From contig NZ_CP048106.1 of NCBI RefSeq assembly GCF_010092985.1, positions 3,348,001 to 3,412,000 of the forward strand: a DNA stretch of 64,000 nucleotides. The letters are read 5' to 3'. Each line of letters starts with the position of its first letter. Positions within the stretch are counted from its first letter, which is position 1. Under the pieces are notes generated by a model. It ran no database searches and was not told the origin of the DNA. It saw nothing but the letters and a program-made list of their open reading frames with translations. Position numbers and translations under genes: made by a program. Positions 1 to 7,818 of this stretch are shown one piece after another. Source of the DNA: Pontibacter pudoricolor (lineage in GTDB: Bacteria > Bacteroidota > Bacteroidia > Cytophagales > Hymenobacteraceae).

Positions 1-63
1 AAGGAACCAGAGTATGGGCTTAGATACCGGCCTCACCTTCAGGTAAACACCTCTACACTATGA
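1..63 (+). CDS. 3' end of an unidentified upstream gene (partial)
   Basis: Frame 1 is open from the window edge to a TGA at 61-63, giving 20 visible residues (KEPEYGLRYRPHLQVNTSTL). The stop overlaps the ATG of the MscS gene as ATGA, which is the usual layout of translationally coupled genes. The fragment is too short to identify. It could also be an open stretch by chance, because 20 codons without a stop is only weak evidence. Confidence 0.4.
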   Translation, partial: KEPEYGLRYRPHLQVNTSTL

Positions 64-992
64 ATGATATTGACAAAGCCTTAGAACTGCTGCTCACCAA
101 GCTGGAACTATGGGGCAGGCACCTTGTACTGATGTTGCCTAATCTTTTCCTGGCGCTACTTATACTTGTTATCACCTTTTATATAGCCCGCATTATCCGT
201 AAAGGGTTAGAGAGAGTAATTACCCGTTTCTCACATAGTCCTGCGCTTAACAACCTTATTTCCACGCTCCTGTACCTGGCTATTCTGATGGTGGGCTTCC
301 TGCTGGTGCTGAGTGTGCTGAAGCTGGATAACATTGTGGTATCGTTGCTGGCCGGTGTGGGTATAGTTGGTCTGGCGCTGGGCTTTGCGTTTCAGGATAT
401 TGCGGCCAACTTTATTTCGGGAACTATAATAGCGGTGCAGAAACCATTTGGTGTCGGCGATATGATCGAAACAAACGACTATTTTGGTGTGATTGAACGC
501 ATCTCATTACGCACTGTAAATATCAGGAAAGTGACCGGAGAACTGGTGATGCTGCCCAATAAGATGGTGTTTGAAAACCCGGTAACAAATTATTCTTTTC
601 ACGGCATCCGGCGCGTAGACCTGGATGCACGCATTTCATACAACGAGGACCTGGAGCAGGTACAACGAATAGTAATTGAAGCGCTGCAGGATGTTAAGAA
701 CCGTGTAAAGACCCGCGACGTGGAAGTGGTATACGATAAGTTTGACGAAAGCTCCATTAACTTTAAGGCCCGTTTCTGGGTAACCTATACCCGTCAGTTT
801 GATTATGTGAGTGCTAAAAGCGATGCGATCATCCGTATTAAAAAGGCTTTTGACGAGCGCGGGATTGTGATTCCGTTTCCTGTTCGTACGCTTGGATTAA
901 ACACGAAAAACGGCAACGAATTATCTGATTACCTGGGTGCTGTTAAAGTAGCTGTCAGAAGTGGTGATCAGGGAGGCAAGGCAGGAAGCTAA
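60..992 (+). CDS. MscS-family mechanosensitive ion channel
   Basis: This 310-residue protein is a small-conductance mechanosensitive channel of the inner membrane that releases solutes on hypo-osmotic shock. Three hydrophobic segments are visible at about residues 21-45, 65-88 and 92-120. The third is the Gly/Ala-rich pore helix characteristic of MscS (VGIVGLALGFAFQDIAANF), followed by the beta domain with the PFGVGDMIE motif near residue 138. The length is close to E. coli MscS (286 residues). The start ATG overlaps an upstream stop as ATGA. A bidirectional terminator follows the gene. The family call is firm; a specific paralogue name is not justified. Confidence 0.93.
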   Translation: MNDIDKALELLLTKLELWGRHLVLMLPNLFLALLILVITFYIARIIRKGLERVITRFSHSPALNNLISTLLYLAILMVGFLLVLSVLKLDNIVVSLLAGVGIVGLALGFAFQDIAANFISGTIIAVQKPFGVGDMIETNDYFGVIERISLRTVNIRKVTGELVMLPNKMVFENPVTNYSFHGIRRVDLDARISYNEDLEQVQRIVIEALQDVKNRVKTRDVEVVYDKFDESSINFKARFWVTYTRQFDYVSAKSDAIIRIKKAFDERGIVIPFPVRTLGLNTKNGNELSDYLGAVKVAVRSGDQGGKAGS

Positions 993-1010
993 GCACAACT
1001 ATAAACTATA

Positions 1011-1050
1011 AAACAGAAGGGCCAGCTATGTGTAGCTGGCCCTTCTGTTT
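1011..1050. terminator. Bidirectional terminator hairpin
   Basis: An 18-bp perfect stem (1011-1028 with 1033-1050) has a TGTG loop, an A-run on the left and a T-run on the right. It separates the convergent MscS gene and the 112-residue gene and can serve both strands. Two overlapping AACTATA words lie just upstream, at 998-1009. Confidence 0.9.
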
Positions 1051-1387
1051 ATTTGTCTTTTTTATCCAGGTTCTTGCCCAGGTCCTCTACCTGTTTCAGG
1101 AAATTGTCTACACCAGTGTCAGCATAAGGGCCGTAAGAGTTCGATATAGTTCCTTTCAGTCCGGTGCTTGTCTCAACAGCATATAATATCGACATGTCAT
1201 CCGGGTTACTTTCACCTTCGAAGCGATAAAAGTCTACAATGCGTACCTGGTCCGGCGTAAACTCGTCCTTGTTTTCCATAGTGCACAGTTTACCTTCCCC
1301 GGATACTTTAAAATCATACTTGTAACCGTCTTTGTGCAGGCGGTTAAGCACATTTACTAAAGATCTTTCTTCTATTTTATCTTGCAT
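1049..1387 (-). CDS. Conserved small Bacteroidota protein of unknown function
   Basis: This is a soluble protein of 112 residues. It resembles a short Bacteroidota family often labelled phosphoribosylpyrophosphate synthetase in databases. That name is almost certainly wrong, because no PRPP-synthetase motif and no adequate length are present. The family-like core is the stretch around residues 48-70 with YRFEGESNPDD and ILYAVE. There is no signal peptide or membrane segment. The stop codon sits at the edge of the shared terminator. The resemblance is from memory; the function is unknown. Confidence 0.8.
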   Translation of the reverse strand: MQDKIEERSLVNVLNRLHKDGYKYDFKVSGEGKLCTMENKDEFTPDQVRIVDFYRFEGESNPDDMSILYAVETSTGLKGTISNSYGPYADTGVDNFLKQVEDLGKNLDKKDK

Positions 1388-1519
1388 GATATTTTAGGTT
1401 AAGTTAATTCAGTTATTGGATAGCAGATTGACTATAGAACTATACGCAAATTGTGACTTTGGTTATGTGCGGAACTATAAATTAATAGCCTTGCGTAATC
1501 TAAGGCAAGTTGTAAAAAG

Positions 1520-1549
1520 AAAAGCGCCACCCTTACGGGCAGCGCTTTT
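1520..1549 (-). terminator. Terminator after the Cys-rich protein gene
   Basis: The arms AAAAGCGC (1520-1527) and GCGCTTTT (1542-1549) pair, with a further CCC/GGG stem inside. On the minus strand the hairpin is followed by a T-rich tract. It lies just downstream of the 63-residue gene ending at 1577. Confidence 0.75.
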
Positions 1550-1576
1550 ATATAGATATAGTTGCGAACTATAGTT

Positions 1577-1768
1577 TTAAACGTTGGGCAAAGCAGCCCG
1601 CTTTCGTTTCTCCATCTCCTGCTCTATCTTTTTAAAGTCGATGCCGCCACAGGCACCACAGCTTTTGGCGCAGCCTTCGGCTTTGCTGCTGAAGGTGCGG
1701 TACAACATACGGGCGATATACGCTACCGCCACTGCAAAGAGTACGAGAATGATGATTTGCTGTACCAT
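1577..1768 (-). CDS. FeoB-associated Cys-rich membrane protein
   Basis: This 63-residue protein starts at the ATG at 1768 (MVQQIIILVLFAVAVAYIAR). The frame is open further upstream, but the extra residues have no family character. One N-terminal membrane segment (residues 3-21) is followed by a cysteine cluster (GCAKSCGACGG) and a charged C-terminal tail. This is the layout of the short FeoB-associated Cys-rich proteins linked to ferrous iron uptake. No feoA or feoB lies in the window, so the link to iron is by family only. The AACTATAGTT palindrome at 1567-1576 abuts the stop codon. Confidence 0.8.
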   Translation of the reverse strand: MVQQIIILVLFAVAVAYIARMLYRTFSSKAEGCAKSCGACGGIDFKKIEQEMEKRKRAALPNV

Positions 1769-1802
1769 GATATTGTTACAACTATAAGCCGGTATAAAAA
1801 GT

Positions 1803-2606
1803 TTAGGAAAGCGCCTGTTTCCAGTGCAAAGCAATCGTTTTAAGCATTTCTTTATGGATGTTGCCGTTGCTGGCCACAATTTCGCGCCCGAAAATATAAT
1901 CGCCGCCATCCGTAAATTTAGAAAGCTCACCGCCTGCTTCCTGAACTATAACTACTCCGGCAGCTACGTCCCAGGCATTCAGGTTATACTCAAAAAAGCC
2001 TTCAAACCGGCCGGCAGCTACGTATGCCTGATCCAGGGCGGCAGAGCCAATGCGGCGAACCCCATGCGAGGTAGCCATAAAAGCGCCCAGTACCTGCAGA
2101 TATTGCTGGGTCAGGTCAAAATCGTAGTACGGGAAGCCGGTTGCTATCAAAGAGTCTTTCAACCCTGGCGCATCCGAGACTTTGATCTGCTTGTCGTTCA
2201 GGTAAGCACCATTGCCTTTGGTGGCGTAAAAGCACTCGTTGTGCATCGGGTTATAGATCACGCCCAGCACTACCTCGTCGCCTTCCATTAAGCCAATGCT
2301 TACCGCAAAATGGTGCAGGCCATGCGTAAAGTTAGTAGTGCCATCCAACGGATCGATGATCCAGTTATAGGTTTCGCCCCGTTCCGTTGCCGTTTCTTCT
2401 TCGGTTATAAAGCCTGCTTCGGGCAACGCTTCGCGCAGGTCGTCTACCAGTTGTGCTTCGGCCTGTTTATCCACATACGACACCAGGTTGTTGAAGCCTT
2501 TCAGCTCTATCTTAGAGCGGTCAAAGTTTTCGGCTTCCTGCTTTATAAAGTCTCCGGCGTGGCGGGCTATTTCAATTACACGTTGGCAAAGTTGCTGCAG
2601 ATCCAT
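1803..2606 (-). CDS. suhB: Inositol-1-monophosphatase family protein
   Basis: This 267-residue enzyme belongs to the Mg-dependent inositol monophosphatase/SuhB family, which hydrolyses inositol monophosphates and related sugar phosphates in the cytoplasm. The metal-binding motif WIIDPLDGTTNF is at residues 82-93, with the upstream acidic pair EE at 69-70. The second family motif (WDVAAGVVIVQEAGG) lies near residue 213. The length is typical. The gene lies 34 bp upstream of the Cys-rich protein gene on the same strand. Substrate specificity cannot be read from the sequence; CysQ-type activity is possible but the spacing fits SuhB. Confidence 0.92.
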   Translation of the reverse strand: MDLQQLCQRVIEIARHAGDFIKQEAENFDRSKIELKGFNNLVSYVDKQAEAQLVDDLREALPEAGFITEEETATERGETYNWIIDPLDGTTNFTHGLHHFAVSIGLMEGDEVVLGVIYNPMHNECFYATKGNGAYLNDKQIKVSDAPGLKDSLIATGFPYYDFDLTQQYLQVLGAFMATSHGVRRIGSAALDQAYVAAGRFEGFFEYNLNAWDVAAGVVIVQEAGGELSKFTDGGDYIFGREIVASNGNIHKEMLKTIALHWKQALS

Positions 2607-2644
2607 AGTTTATAGTTAGGTGGCAAAGTCTATAGTTACGCAGG

Positions 2645-4327
2645 TTAAGCGCGGGTTGCTACTTTTGCCTCGGGCTTTTGTTTGTTTCTGTTGATGACAG
2701 CGCCAATTATAGCACCTGCAAAAAGCAGCAGTGCCAGCCATAAACTTGTGTGGCCAATGTACTCGCCGTGGCGGGTGTAAAAGGTCAGTTCGGTGTTAGC
2801 CAGTATAGTTTGCGATAATACATCCTGCACCCACCATTCAGAGCGGTCGGTTATCTCGCCTTTCTGGTTAATAAAGCCTGAAATACCGGTGTTGGCTGCA
2901 CGGGCTACGCTGCGGCGTGTTTCAATAGCGCGGAGTGTGGCATACTGCAGGTGTTGCTTGTAACCCGGCGAGTCGCTCCACCAGCCATCGTTGGTGATCA
3001 CAAATATCAGGTTAGCTCCGTTGCGTACATACTCGGCCACATACTCGCCATAAATAGATTCGTAGCAGATAACCGGCGCGGCGCTGAAGGTGCTGTCCTG
3101 AGCGTGGTAGAACACATCGCGTGTGTCCTGGCTGCCCTGGCTACCTACGGTGCCGCCTAAATCTATCGCCAGCGGCCCTAAAAATTTAAACACCTCCGGG
3201 TAAGGCAGCTTTTCTACGCCTGGCACCAGCTTCGATTTATGGTAAATGTCGATCTCGCCGTTGCGGTTGATGTGCATGCCCGAGTTAAAGGAGTCGTAAT
3301 AGCCGAAGCCTTCCAGGTGGCGGATGGTTGGGCTGGCATCTTTGTTGTCGCCGTAAAAAGTGTAGCTGTCGAGTCCGGTAACCAGTTCCGTTTGCGGATG
3401 GCGGTTCACGAAATCTTTTAGCTCCTGTATAGATTGGTAATTATGGAGTTGCTCTTCCCAATAGCCCTGGTCCTGGCGCAGCGCCGTTTCCGGCCATACT
3501 ACAAACTTGGTTTCGGGAGTGATTTTTTGTTCTGATAAGCTGATCAGGCGTTGCTGCTGTTCTTCGTACGGGATAAAGTTCTCATGGCCCGAGAATTTCT
3601 CGCGGTAGGGGTCGATGTTTGGCTGTACTACCACTACTTCAGTAGGCGTGCCTTTTTCCTCATAAGTAGCCAGGATAGCAAATGAGATAACTATAGGCAC
3701 AACTATAAGCACAAGTGGCAACCATAGTTTTTTAAGCTCCACACGCTCCTGCGGGTAATTTTTTATCACCAAAAAGATAAGCACATTTACGAGCAGCACC
3801 CACACCGAGCCCCCTAAAAAGCCGGTATACTCGTACCACTGCACCCAGGTATTAAGTGTGGCAAAGCCATTGCCCAGCGTAAGCCACGGCCACGAAAGGT
3901 CCCAGTTCAGGTGGAACTGCTCAAAAGCTACCCAGTAAACTACAAAAGAGATATAGCCGATAGTGTTGCCCAGGTATTTGCGGGTAAAGTAAAAGGCTAT
4001 CAACGGGATACACATCAGGGCTGCATTAAACAACACCGCTGCTATACCGCCTGGCAAGGTAGAGTGCGAAACCCACCAGGTAGTAAAGGCATTCCACAGC
4101 ACCATTGCCACATACGACCACTTAAAGAACGTAAAGCCCGGCGACTTGTGCTTCCCGCTCTCAACTATAGTTTTCTCCATGTACAGCAACGGCACAAACC
4201 CGAAGAACAGGAAAAAAGCCATTGGTTTGGTTGGCCAGCCCAGCCAGAGTAAAAGCCCGGTAAGCAGGGCCAGGAGCGGAACTATATAAGGGCTATTTAC
4301 TACCCTGTACAACAATGACGAATTCAC
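2645..4327 (-). CDS. lnt: Apolipoprotein N-acyltransferase
   Basis: This 560-residue inner-membrane enzyme transfers the third acyl chain onto the N-terminal cysteine of lipoproteins. Several N-terminal membrane helices (about residues 10-220) precede a nitrilase-like periplasmic domain. The expected triad is visible: Glu in VVWPETALRQ, Lys in YHKSKLVPGVEKLPY and Cys in APVICYESIYGE. A C-terminal membrane helix follows. The first in-frame start is GTG at 4327, inside rsmI, giving a 35-bp overlap; TTG and GTG codons 4-9 residues downstream are alternatives. The overlap with rsmI suggests cotranscription and coupling. Confidence 0.93.
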   Translation of the reverse strand: MNSSLLYRVVNSPYIVPLLALLTGLLLWLGWPTKPMAFFLFFGFVPLLYMEKTIVESGKHKSPGFTFFKWSYVAMVLWNAFTTWWVSHSTLPGGIAAVLFNAALMCIPLIAFYFTRKYLGNTIGYISFVVYWVAFEQFHLNWDLSWPWLTLGNGFATLNTWVQWYEYTGFLGGSVWVLLVNVLIFLVIKNYPQERVELKKLWLPLVLIVVPIVISFAILATYEEKGTPTEVVVVQPNIDPYREKFSGHENFIPYEEQQQRLISLSEQKITPETKFVVWPETALRQDQGYWEEQLHNYQSIQELKDFVNRHPQTELVTGLDSYTFYGDNKDASPTIRHLEGFGYYDSFNSGMHINRNGEIDIYHKSKLVPGVEKLPYPEVFKFLGPLAIDLGGTVGSQGSQDTRDVFYHAQDSTFSAAPVICYESIYGEYVAEYVRNGANLIFVITNDGWWSDSPGYKQHLQYATLRAIETRRSVARAANTGISGFINQKGEITDRSEWWVQDVLSQTILANTELTFYTRHGEYIGHTSLWLALLLFAGAIIGAVINRNKQKPEAKVATRA

Positions 4328-4979
4328 CTTTGATTGCTTTGGTTGTAAAGATTTGTATCAGTTCGTCGAGTGTCCCATTTAGAGTCTCCTCAAACATTTT
4401 AGATATTTCACGTGAAACGGATGCCATGCGCTCGCCACCAAAATACTCTTTAAACTGGGTTAGCGTTTTAAGCAGGCGGTGCGGCGATTCGTAGAAAATC
4501 ATTGTCCGTTCTTCTTCGGCCAGGCTTTGCAGGCGCGTCTGGCGGCCTTTTTTTATAGGCAGAAATCCCTCAAACGTAAACCTGTCGGTGCTGAAACCTG
4601 ACTTAACCAAGGCTGGCACAAAAGCAGTAGCCCCCGGTAAACATTCTACTTTCAGGTCATTCTTCAAACACTCGCGCACCAGGAAAAATCCCGGGTCAGA
4701 AATGCCAGGCGTACCGGCATCCGAAATAAGCGCCATCACTTCACCGGCTTTCAGTCTGTCAACTATATGGGCAGTGGCTTTGTGCTCGTTGTGCAGGTGG
4801 TGGCTGTGCATGCGCTTTTCAATGCCCAGGTGCTGCAGCAATTTGCCGCTGGTTCGGGTATCTTCTGCCAGAATCACGTCTACTTCCTTCAGTATCCGTA
4901 TGGCACGCAGCGTTATATCTTCCAGGTTGCCAATGGGTGTCGGCACCAGGTATAGGTTCGTTTTTTCAGGTTCCTGCAT
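4293..4979 (-). CDS. rsmI: 16S rRNA (cytidine(1402)-2'-O)-methyltransferase
   Basis: RsmI methylates the 2'-O of C1402 in 16S rRNA using SAM, tuning the decoding centre. The protein has 228 residues, and the SAM-binding N-terminal signature VPTPIGNLEDITLRAI is at residues 12-27. The AEDTRTSGKLL and SDAGTPGISDPG motifs of the tetrapyrrole methylase fold follow. The ATG at 4979 lies only four bases after a TAnnTTTG box (4984-4991), so the transcript may be leaderless. The gene overlaps lnt by 35 bp. Confidence 0.95.
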   Translation of the reverse strand: MQEPEKTNLYLVPTPIGNLEDITLRAIRILKEVDVILAEDTRTSGKLLQHLGIEKRMHSHHLHNEHKATAHIVDRLKAGEVMALISDAGTPGISDPGFFLVRECLKNDLKVECLPGATAFVPALVKSGFSTDRFTFEGFLPIKKGRQTRLQSLAEEERTMIFYESPHRLLKTLTQFKEYFGGERMASVSREISKMFEETLNGTLDELIQIFTTKAIKGEFVIVVQGSK

Positions 4980-4983
4980 GCTG

Positions 4984-4991
4984 CAAAGATA
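4984..4991 (-). promoter_or_regulatory. -7 promoter element of rsmI
   Basis: The minus strand reads TATCTTTG, matching the Bacteroidota -7 consensus TAnnTTTG, then CAGC, then the rsmI ATG. I see no clear TTG -33 element. With transcription starting about 5-7 bases after the box, the message would begin at or next to the start codon. Confidence 0.55.
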
Positions 4992-4992
4992 C

Positions 4993-5124
4993 TATTTAAT
5001 TGCTGATTGTTAATTGCCGATTGCTTGTACACTCGTGTAAATGAGCCTACGCTAACTATAGAGCAGCTTAAAGTAAAACTATAAGTCCACACTACTAACA
5101 ATCAACAATAAGCCATTAATAATT
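4993..5124. repeat. AT-rich TTAATTG-word inverted repeat pair
   Basis: The left part (4993-5024) is built from words such as TTTAATTGCTGATTGTTAAT. The right part (5095-5124) carries the complementary words (AACAATCAACAATAAGCC). The core between them contains two AACTATA words. The same forward-then-reverse layout recurs in four other intergenic regions of the window. Confidence 0.5.
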
Positions 5125-5377
5125 ATAGTTCAGAGGCCGTTATCTGATCGTAGATTTCATCAATGCGTTGGGCCAGTTTAATGTCGCGCTTGGTTACAGT
5201 GTTGCCGGCATCGTGGGTAGTCAGCTCGATTTCGATCTTGTTATACACATTGCTCCACCACGGATGATGGTCCATTTCTTCGGCTACCTCTGCCACCTGT
5301 TGCATAAACTTCATAGCCTGTTTAAAATCCTTGAAGGTAAGGCTGCGGTGTAGTTTGTTGTCTGTCTCTTTCCACAT
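5123..5377 (-). CDS. Pterin-4a-carbinolamine dehydratase
   Basis: This 84-residue protein is a 4a-hydroxytetrahydrobiopterin dehydratase (PhhB/DCoH family), which recycles the pterin cofactor of aromatic amino acid hydroxylases or acts as an auxiliary factor. The signature MDHHPWWSNVYNKIEIELTT is present, with the active-site histidines at residues 37, 38 and 55 (TTHD). The length is slightly below the usual 95-110 residues, but the catalytic core is complete. No hydroxylase gene lies nearby, so its partner is unknown. Confidence 0.93.
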   Translation of the reverse strand: MWKETDNKLHRSLTFKDFKQAMKFMQQVAEVAEEMDHHPWWSNVYNKIEIELTTHDAGNTVTKRDIKLAQRIDEIYDQITASEL

Positions 5378-5507
5378 AGTTTATCGTGTTATAGTTGCTT
5401 ATACTTTATAAAGCGGATTAATGATGGGTTGGCAACGCGTTAAAAATTGCCGGCGTATAGCTTAAAACTGAATTGATTGCAGCTACAAACCTAAAGCTAC
5501 CAAAACT

Positions 5508-6368
5508 ATGGAAAACAAACCGAAGAAATTACCGGCCCAGGAGCAGAAAACCCAGCCTGGCAAAGAACATAAAATGACTCCTCAACCCGAATTTATCCGG
5601 GACAACTATAAAGGCAGCGACAAATTAAAAGACAAAGTAGCCCTGATAACCGGTGGAGACAGTGGAATAGGCAGAGCTGTGGCCGTACACTTCGCCCGCG
5701 AAGGAGCCGACGTAGCTATAGTTTACCTGAACGAAGACCAGGATGCTATTGATACCAAAGAGCTTGTTGAACAGGAAGGTAGAAAGTGCCTGTTGCTTTC
5801 CGGGGATATTGGAAATGAAAAGTTTTGCCAGAAAGCAGTGGAACAAACTATAAAAAAGCTTGGCAAACTGGACATACTGGTCAACAATGCCGCCGAGCAA
5901 CACGAGCAGCAAGAGCTACAGGATATTACCAAAGCGCAGTTGGAGAAGACATTCCAGACCAATATCTTCTCCATGTTCTACATCACGAAAGCCGCCCTGG
6001 AGCATATGAAAGCAGGCAGTGCTATAGTTAATTCCACTTCGGTTACATCTTACCGGGGCAGCGATCATCTCATGGATTATGCATCGACCAAAGGGGCTAT
6101 TACGGCCTTTACCAGATCGTTGTCTGCAAACTTAGCTGAGAAAAAAATACGTGTAAATGCCGTTGCTCCCGGCCCTATCTGGACACCGCTTATCCCTGCT
6201 TCATTCGACGCAAAAAAAGTGAAAGAGTTCGGACAGAATGTGCCGCTCAAGCGCCCCGGACAGCCATCTGAAGTCGCGCCGGCCTATGTTTTTTTAGCTT
6301 CAGAAGATGGCTCTTACATAACAGGCCAGGTGATACATGTTAATGGCGGCGAACAGGTAGGATCGTAG
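5508..6368 (+). CDS. SDR-family NAD(P)-dependent oxidoreductase (YghA-like)
   Basis: This 286-residue classical short-chain dehydrogenase has a charged N-terminal extension of about 40 residues, as in YghA and general stress protein 39. The cofactor motif TGGDSGIG is at residues 48-55, NNAA at 126-129, and the catalytic Tyr191 and Lys195 in YASTK. The C-terminus ends in GQVIHVNGGE. The substrate is unknown; relatives reduce aldehydes or sugars and are often induced by stress. Two small hydrophilic proteins follow on the same strand with short gaps, suggesting one stress-related unit. Confidence 0.9.
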   Translation: MENKPKKLPAQEQKTQPGKEHKMTPQPEFIRDNYKGSDKLKDKVALITGGDSGIGRAVAVHFAREGADVAIVYLNEDQDAIDTKELVEQEGRKCLLLSGDIGNEKFCQKAVEQTIKKLGKLDILVNNAAEQHEQQELQDITKAQLEKTFQTNIFSMFYITKAALEHMKAGSAIVNSTSVTSYRGSDHLMDYASTKGAITAFTRSLSANLAEKKIRVNAVAPGPIWTPLIPASFDAKKVKEFGQNVPLKRPGQPSEVAPAYVFLASEDGSYITGQVIHVNGGEQVGS

Positions 6369-6448
6369 CAATTACTCAACCATAACTATAGAAATGGAGT
6401 AAAACAGGTTACACTACCCTGATTACAGACTTAATAAAACCAACAACT

Positions 6449-6760
6449 ATGGCTGATAATAAAGAGAACAACGCCAATAAAGATCCGCATAAAGAAGATA
6501 TCGGGCATAGCCGTCCGGTGCGGGTTATAGAAGATGATACAAGTGAACTGGAGATGCGCGCAGGGCATATTATACCAGGTGCAGATCCACCGAAGAACGA
6601 GCATCAGCGTGGTGGTTTCGGTAACCGCGATGGCAAGGAAGGTTTTGGCAGCGATACCGCTTCTGAAGGGCCGTCTGCCACCGGTGTAAACGATTTTGCC
6701 GACGACGGCACGCCACCACCGGATAACATGCGCACCGAAGACGAAGGAAGAGGAACCTGA
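6449..6760 (+). CDS. Small acidic hydrophilic protein, unknown
   Basis: This 103-residue protein is dominated by Asp, Glu, Gly, Pro and Asn, with no hydrophobic core, signal peptide or membrane segment. It is probably intrinsically disordered. It lies 80 bp after the SDR gene and 42 bp before another disordered small protein. The composition resembles hydrophilins or stress-associated proteins, but I recognise no family. Its coding status is supported by the open frame and by its place in a same-strand series. Confidence 0.65.
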   Translation: MADNKENNANKDPHKEDIGHSRPVRVIEDDTSELEMRAGHIIPGADPPKNEHQRGGFGNRDGKEGFGSDTASEGPSATGVNDFADDGTPPPDNMRTEDEGRGT

Positions 6761-6802
6761 TCAAAGGTCAGGAGTTTTTACATTTAAGAAAAGGAGGATA
6801 AG

Positions 6803-7030
6803 ATGCCATCATATAAGCACACACAGCCAAGCGGCGAAAACAAAGGAAATCCGACAGGCCAAGGACAGGATAAAGCCGGCGTTAAACCAACCGGCAAGAA
6901 AAATGAAGAGCTGCGGAATAAGTATACCGAAGGCGCAGATGAAAATCCGGCAAGCACCGGTAACGTGCTAAAGAACAACGATAACCGAAATACAGACAAG
7001 CCGGATCTGGACAAAGGTAAGTACAATTAA
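6803..7030 (+). CDS. Small hydrophilic Lys/Asn/Gly-rich protein, unknown
   Basis: This 75-residue protein (MPSYKHTQPSGENKGNP...) lacks hydrophobic segments and looks disordered. A strong Shine-Dalgarno sequence, AAGGAGGA at 6791-6798, sits 4 bases before the ATG. This supports the start and is unusual in Bacteroidota, where such sites are weak or absent. A terminator follows at 7048-7082, closing the SDR-small protein unit. The function is unknown; a role in desiccation or osmotic stress is a guess from composition only. Confidence 0.7.
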   Translation: MPSYKHTQPSGENKGNPTGQGQDKAGVKPTGKKNEELRNKYTEGADENPASTGNVLKNNDNRNTDKPDLDKGKYN

Positions 7031-7047
7031 TTGTAGCTGGCTCAGAT

Positions 7048-7082
7048 AAAAATAGCACCTGCCCAAAACAGGTGCTATTTTT
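7048..7082 (+). terminator. Terminator closing the SDR/small-protein unit
   Basis: A 14-bp perfect stem (7048-7061 with 7069-7082) encloses a 7-base loop, with a T-run in the right arm. It lies 18 bp after the stop of the 75-residue gene. Confidence 0.88.
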
Positions 7083-7122
7083 ATTGATACATTTGCCAAT
7101 CTATAGTTTACACTGATCAACA

Positions 7123-7818
7123 ATGGCCCGTTACGCCCTTACTGATGTCCATGGCTGTGCCCAAACACTTAAAGCGCTGGTTTTAGGGCAATTAAAACTT
7201 CAGAAACAGGATGAACTATATATTCTGGGTGATCTGGTAAATAAAGGCCCGGACAGCAAAGGTGTTATAGATTTTATAATTCACCTCCAGAAGCAGCATC
7301 ACAATGTAAAGTGCCTGCGCGGTAACCACGATCAGATGCTCTTAAAAGCCGCTACCAAAGGAGAGAGTGCCTTAAATCTGTCGTCTCCCGAAAAAGAGCT
7401 TGTCTTACAAAGCTTCGGCATTCATGATTTTGAGAAGTTACCTCCAAAATACCTGACCTTTCTAGATAAGCTCCCCTACTACCTGGAACTTCCCGACTAC
7501 TTCTTAGTGCATGCAGGTTTCGACTTTAAGCAGGACGACATTTTTAAAGATAAAGAAGCCATGCTGAATATACGGGACTATAAAACTGTGCCCGCAAAGC
7601 TTAATAATAAAAGGCTGCTTCATGGCCATACCCCAGCAGCGCTGCATGCTATAAAAAAATCGGTAGCGCATGGCAGCTATAGTTTAAATCTGGATGCTGG
7701 TTGCGTGTACTATAAAAATGCCAGTTACGGAAACTTAATAGCGCTCGATCTGGATTCTCAGGAACTATATATCCAGCCAAATGAAGATCGTCCCTATTCT
7801 GTTCGTCGAAAAAGCTAA
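7123..7818 (+). CDS. Calcineurin-like metallophosphoesterase
   Basis: This 231-residue protein belongs to the PPP-type metallophosphoesterases, which include protein serine/threonine phosphatases of the PrpA type and diadenosine tetraphosphatases. The metal-binding motifs are visible: DVHG at residues 8-11, GDLVNKGPDS near 36-45, RGNHD near 66-70 and LLHGHTP near 165. There is no signal peptide, so it is cytoplasmic. The AACTATA word occurs in the gene three times. The substrate cannot be told from the sequence. Confidence 0.88.
   Translation: MARYALTDVHGCAQTLKALVLGQLKLQKQDELYILGDLVNKGPDSKGVIDFIIHLQKQHHNVKCLRGNHDQMLLKAATKGESALNLSSPEKELVLQSFGIHDFEKLPPKYLTFLDKLPYYLELPDYFLVHAGFDFKQDDIFKDKEAMLNIRDYKTVPAKLNNKRLLHGHTPAALHAIKKSVAHGSYSLNLDAGCVYYKNASYGNLIALDLDSQELYIQPNEDRPYSVRRKS

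Noticed and set aside
1049..1387. PRPP synthetase label for the 112-residue protein
   Set aside because: The family label circulates in databases, but the protein is far too short and lacks the PRPP-binding motif.
2467..2475. Perfect DnaA box TTATCCACA inside suhB
   Set aside because: It is a single match within coding sequence, as expected by chance in 64 kb; it does not form a cluster.
1562..2615. Open frames on the plus strand opposite the Cys-rich protein and suhB genes
   Set aside because: They overlap well-supported minus-strand genes and have no family-like sequence.
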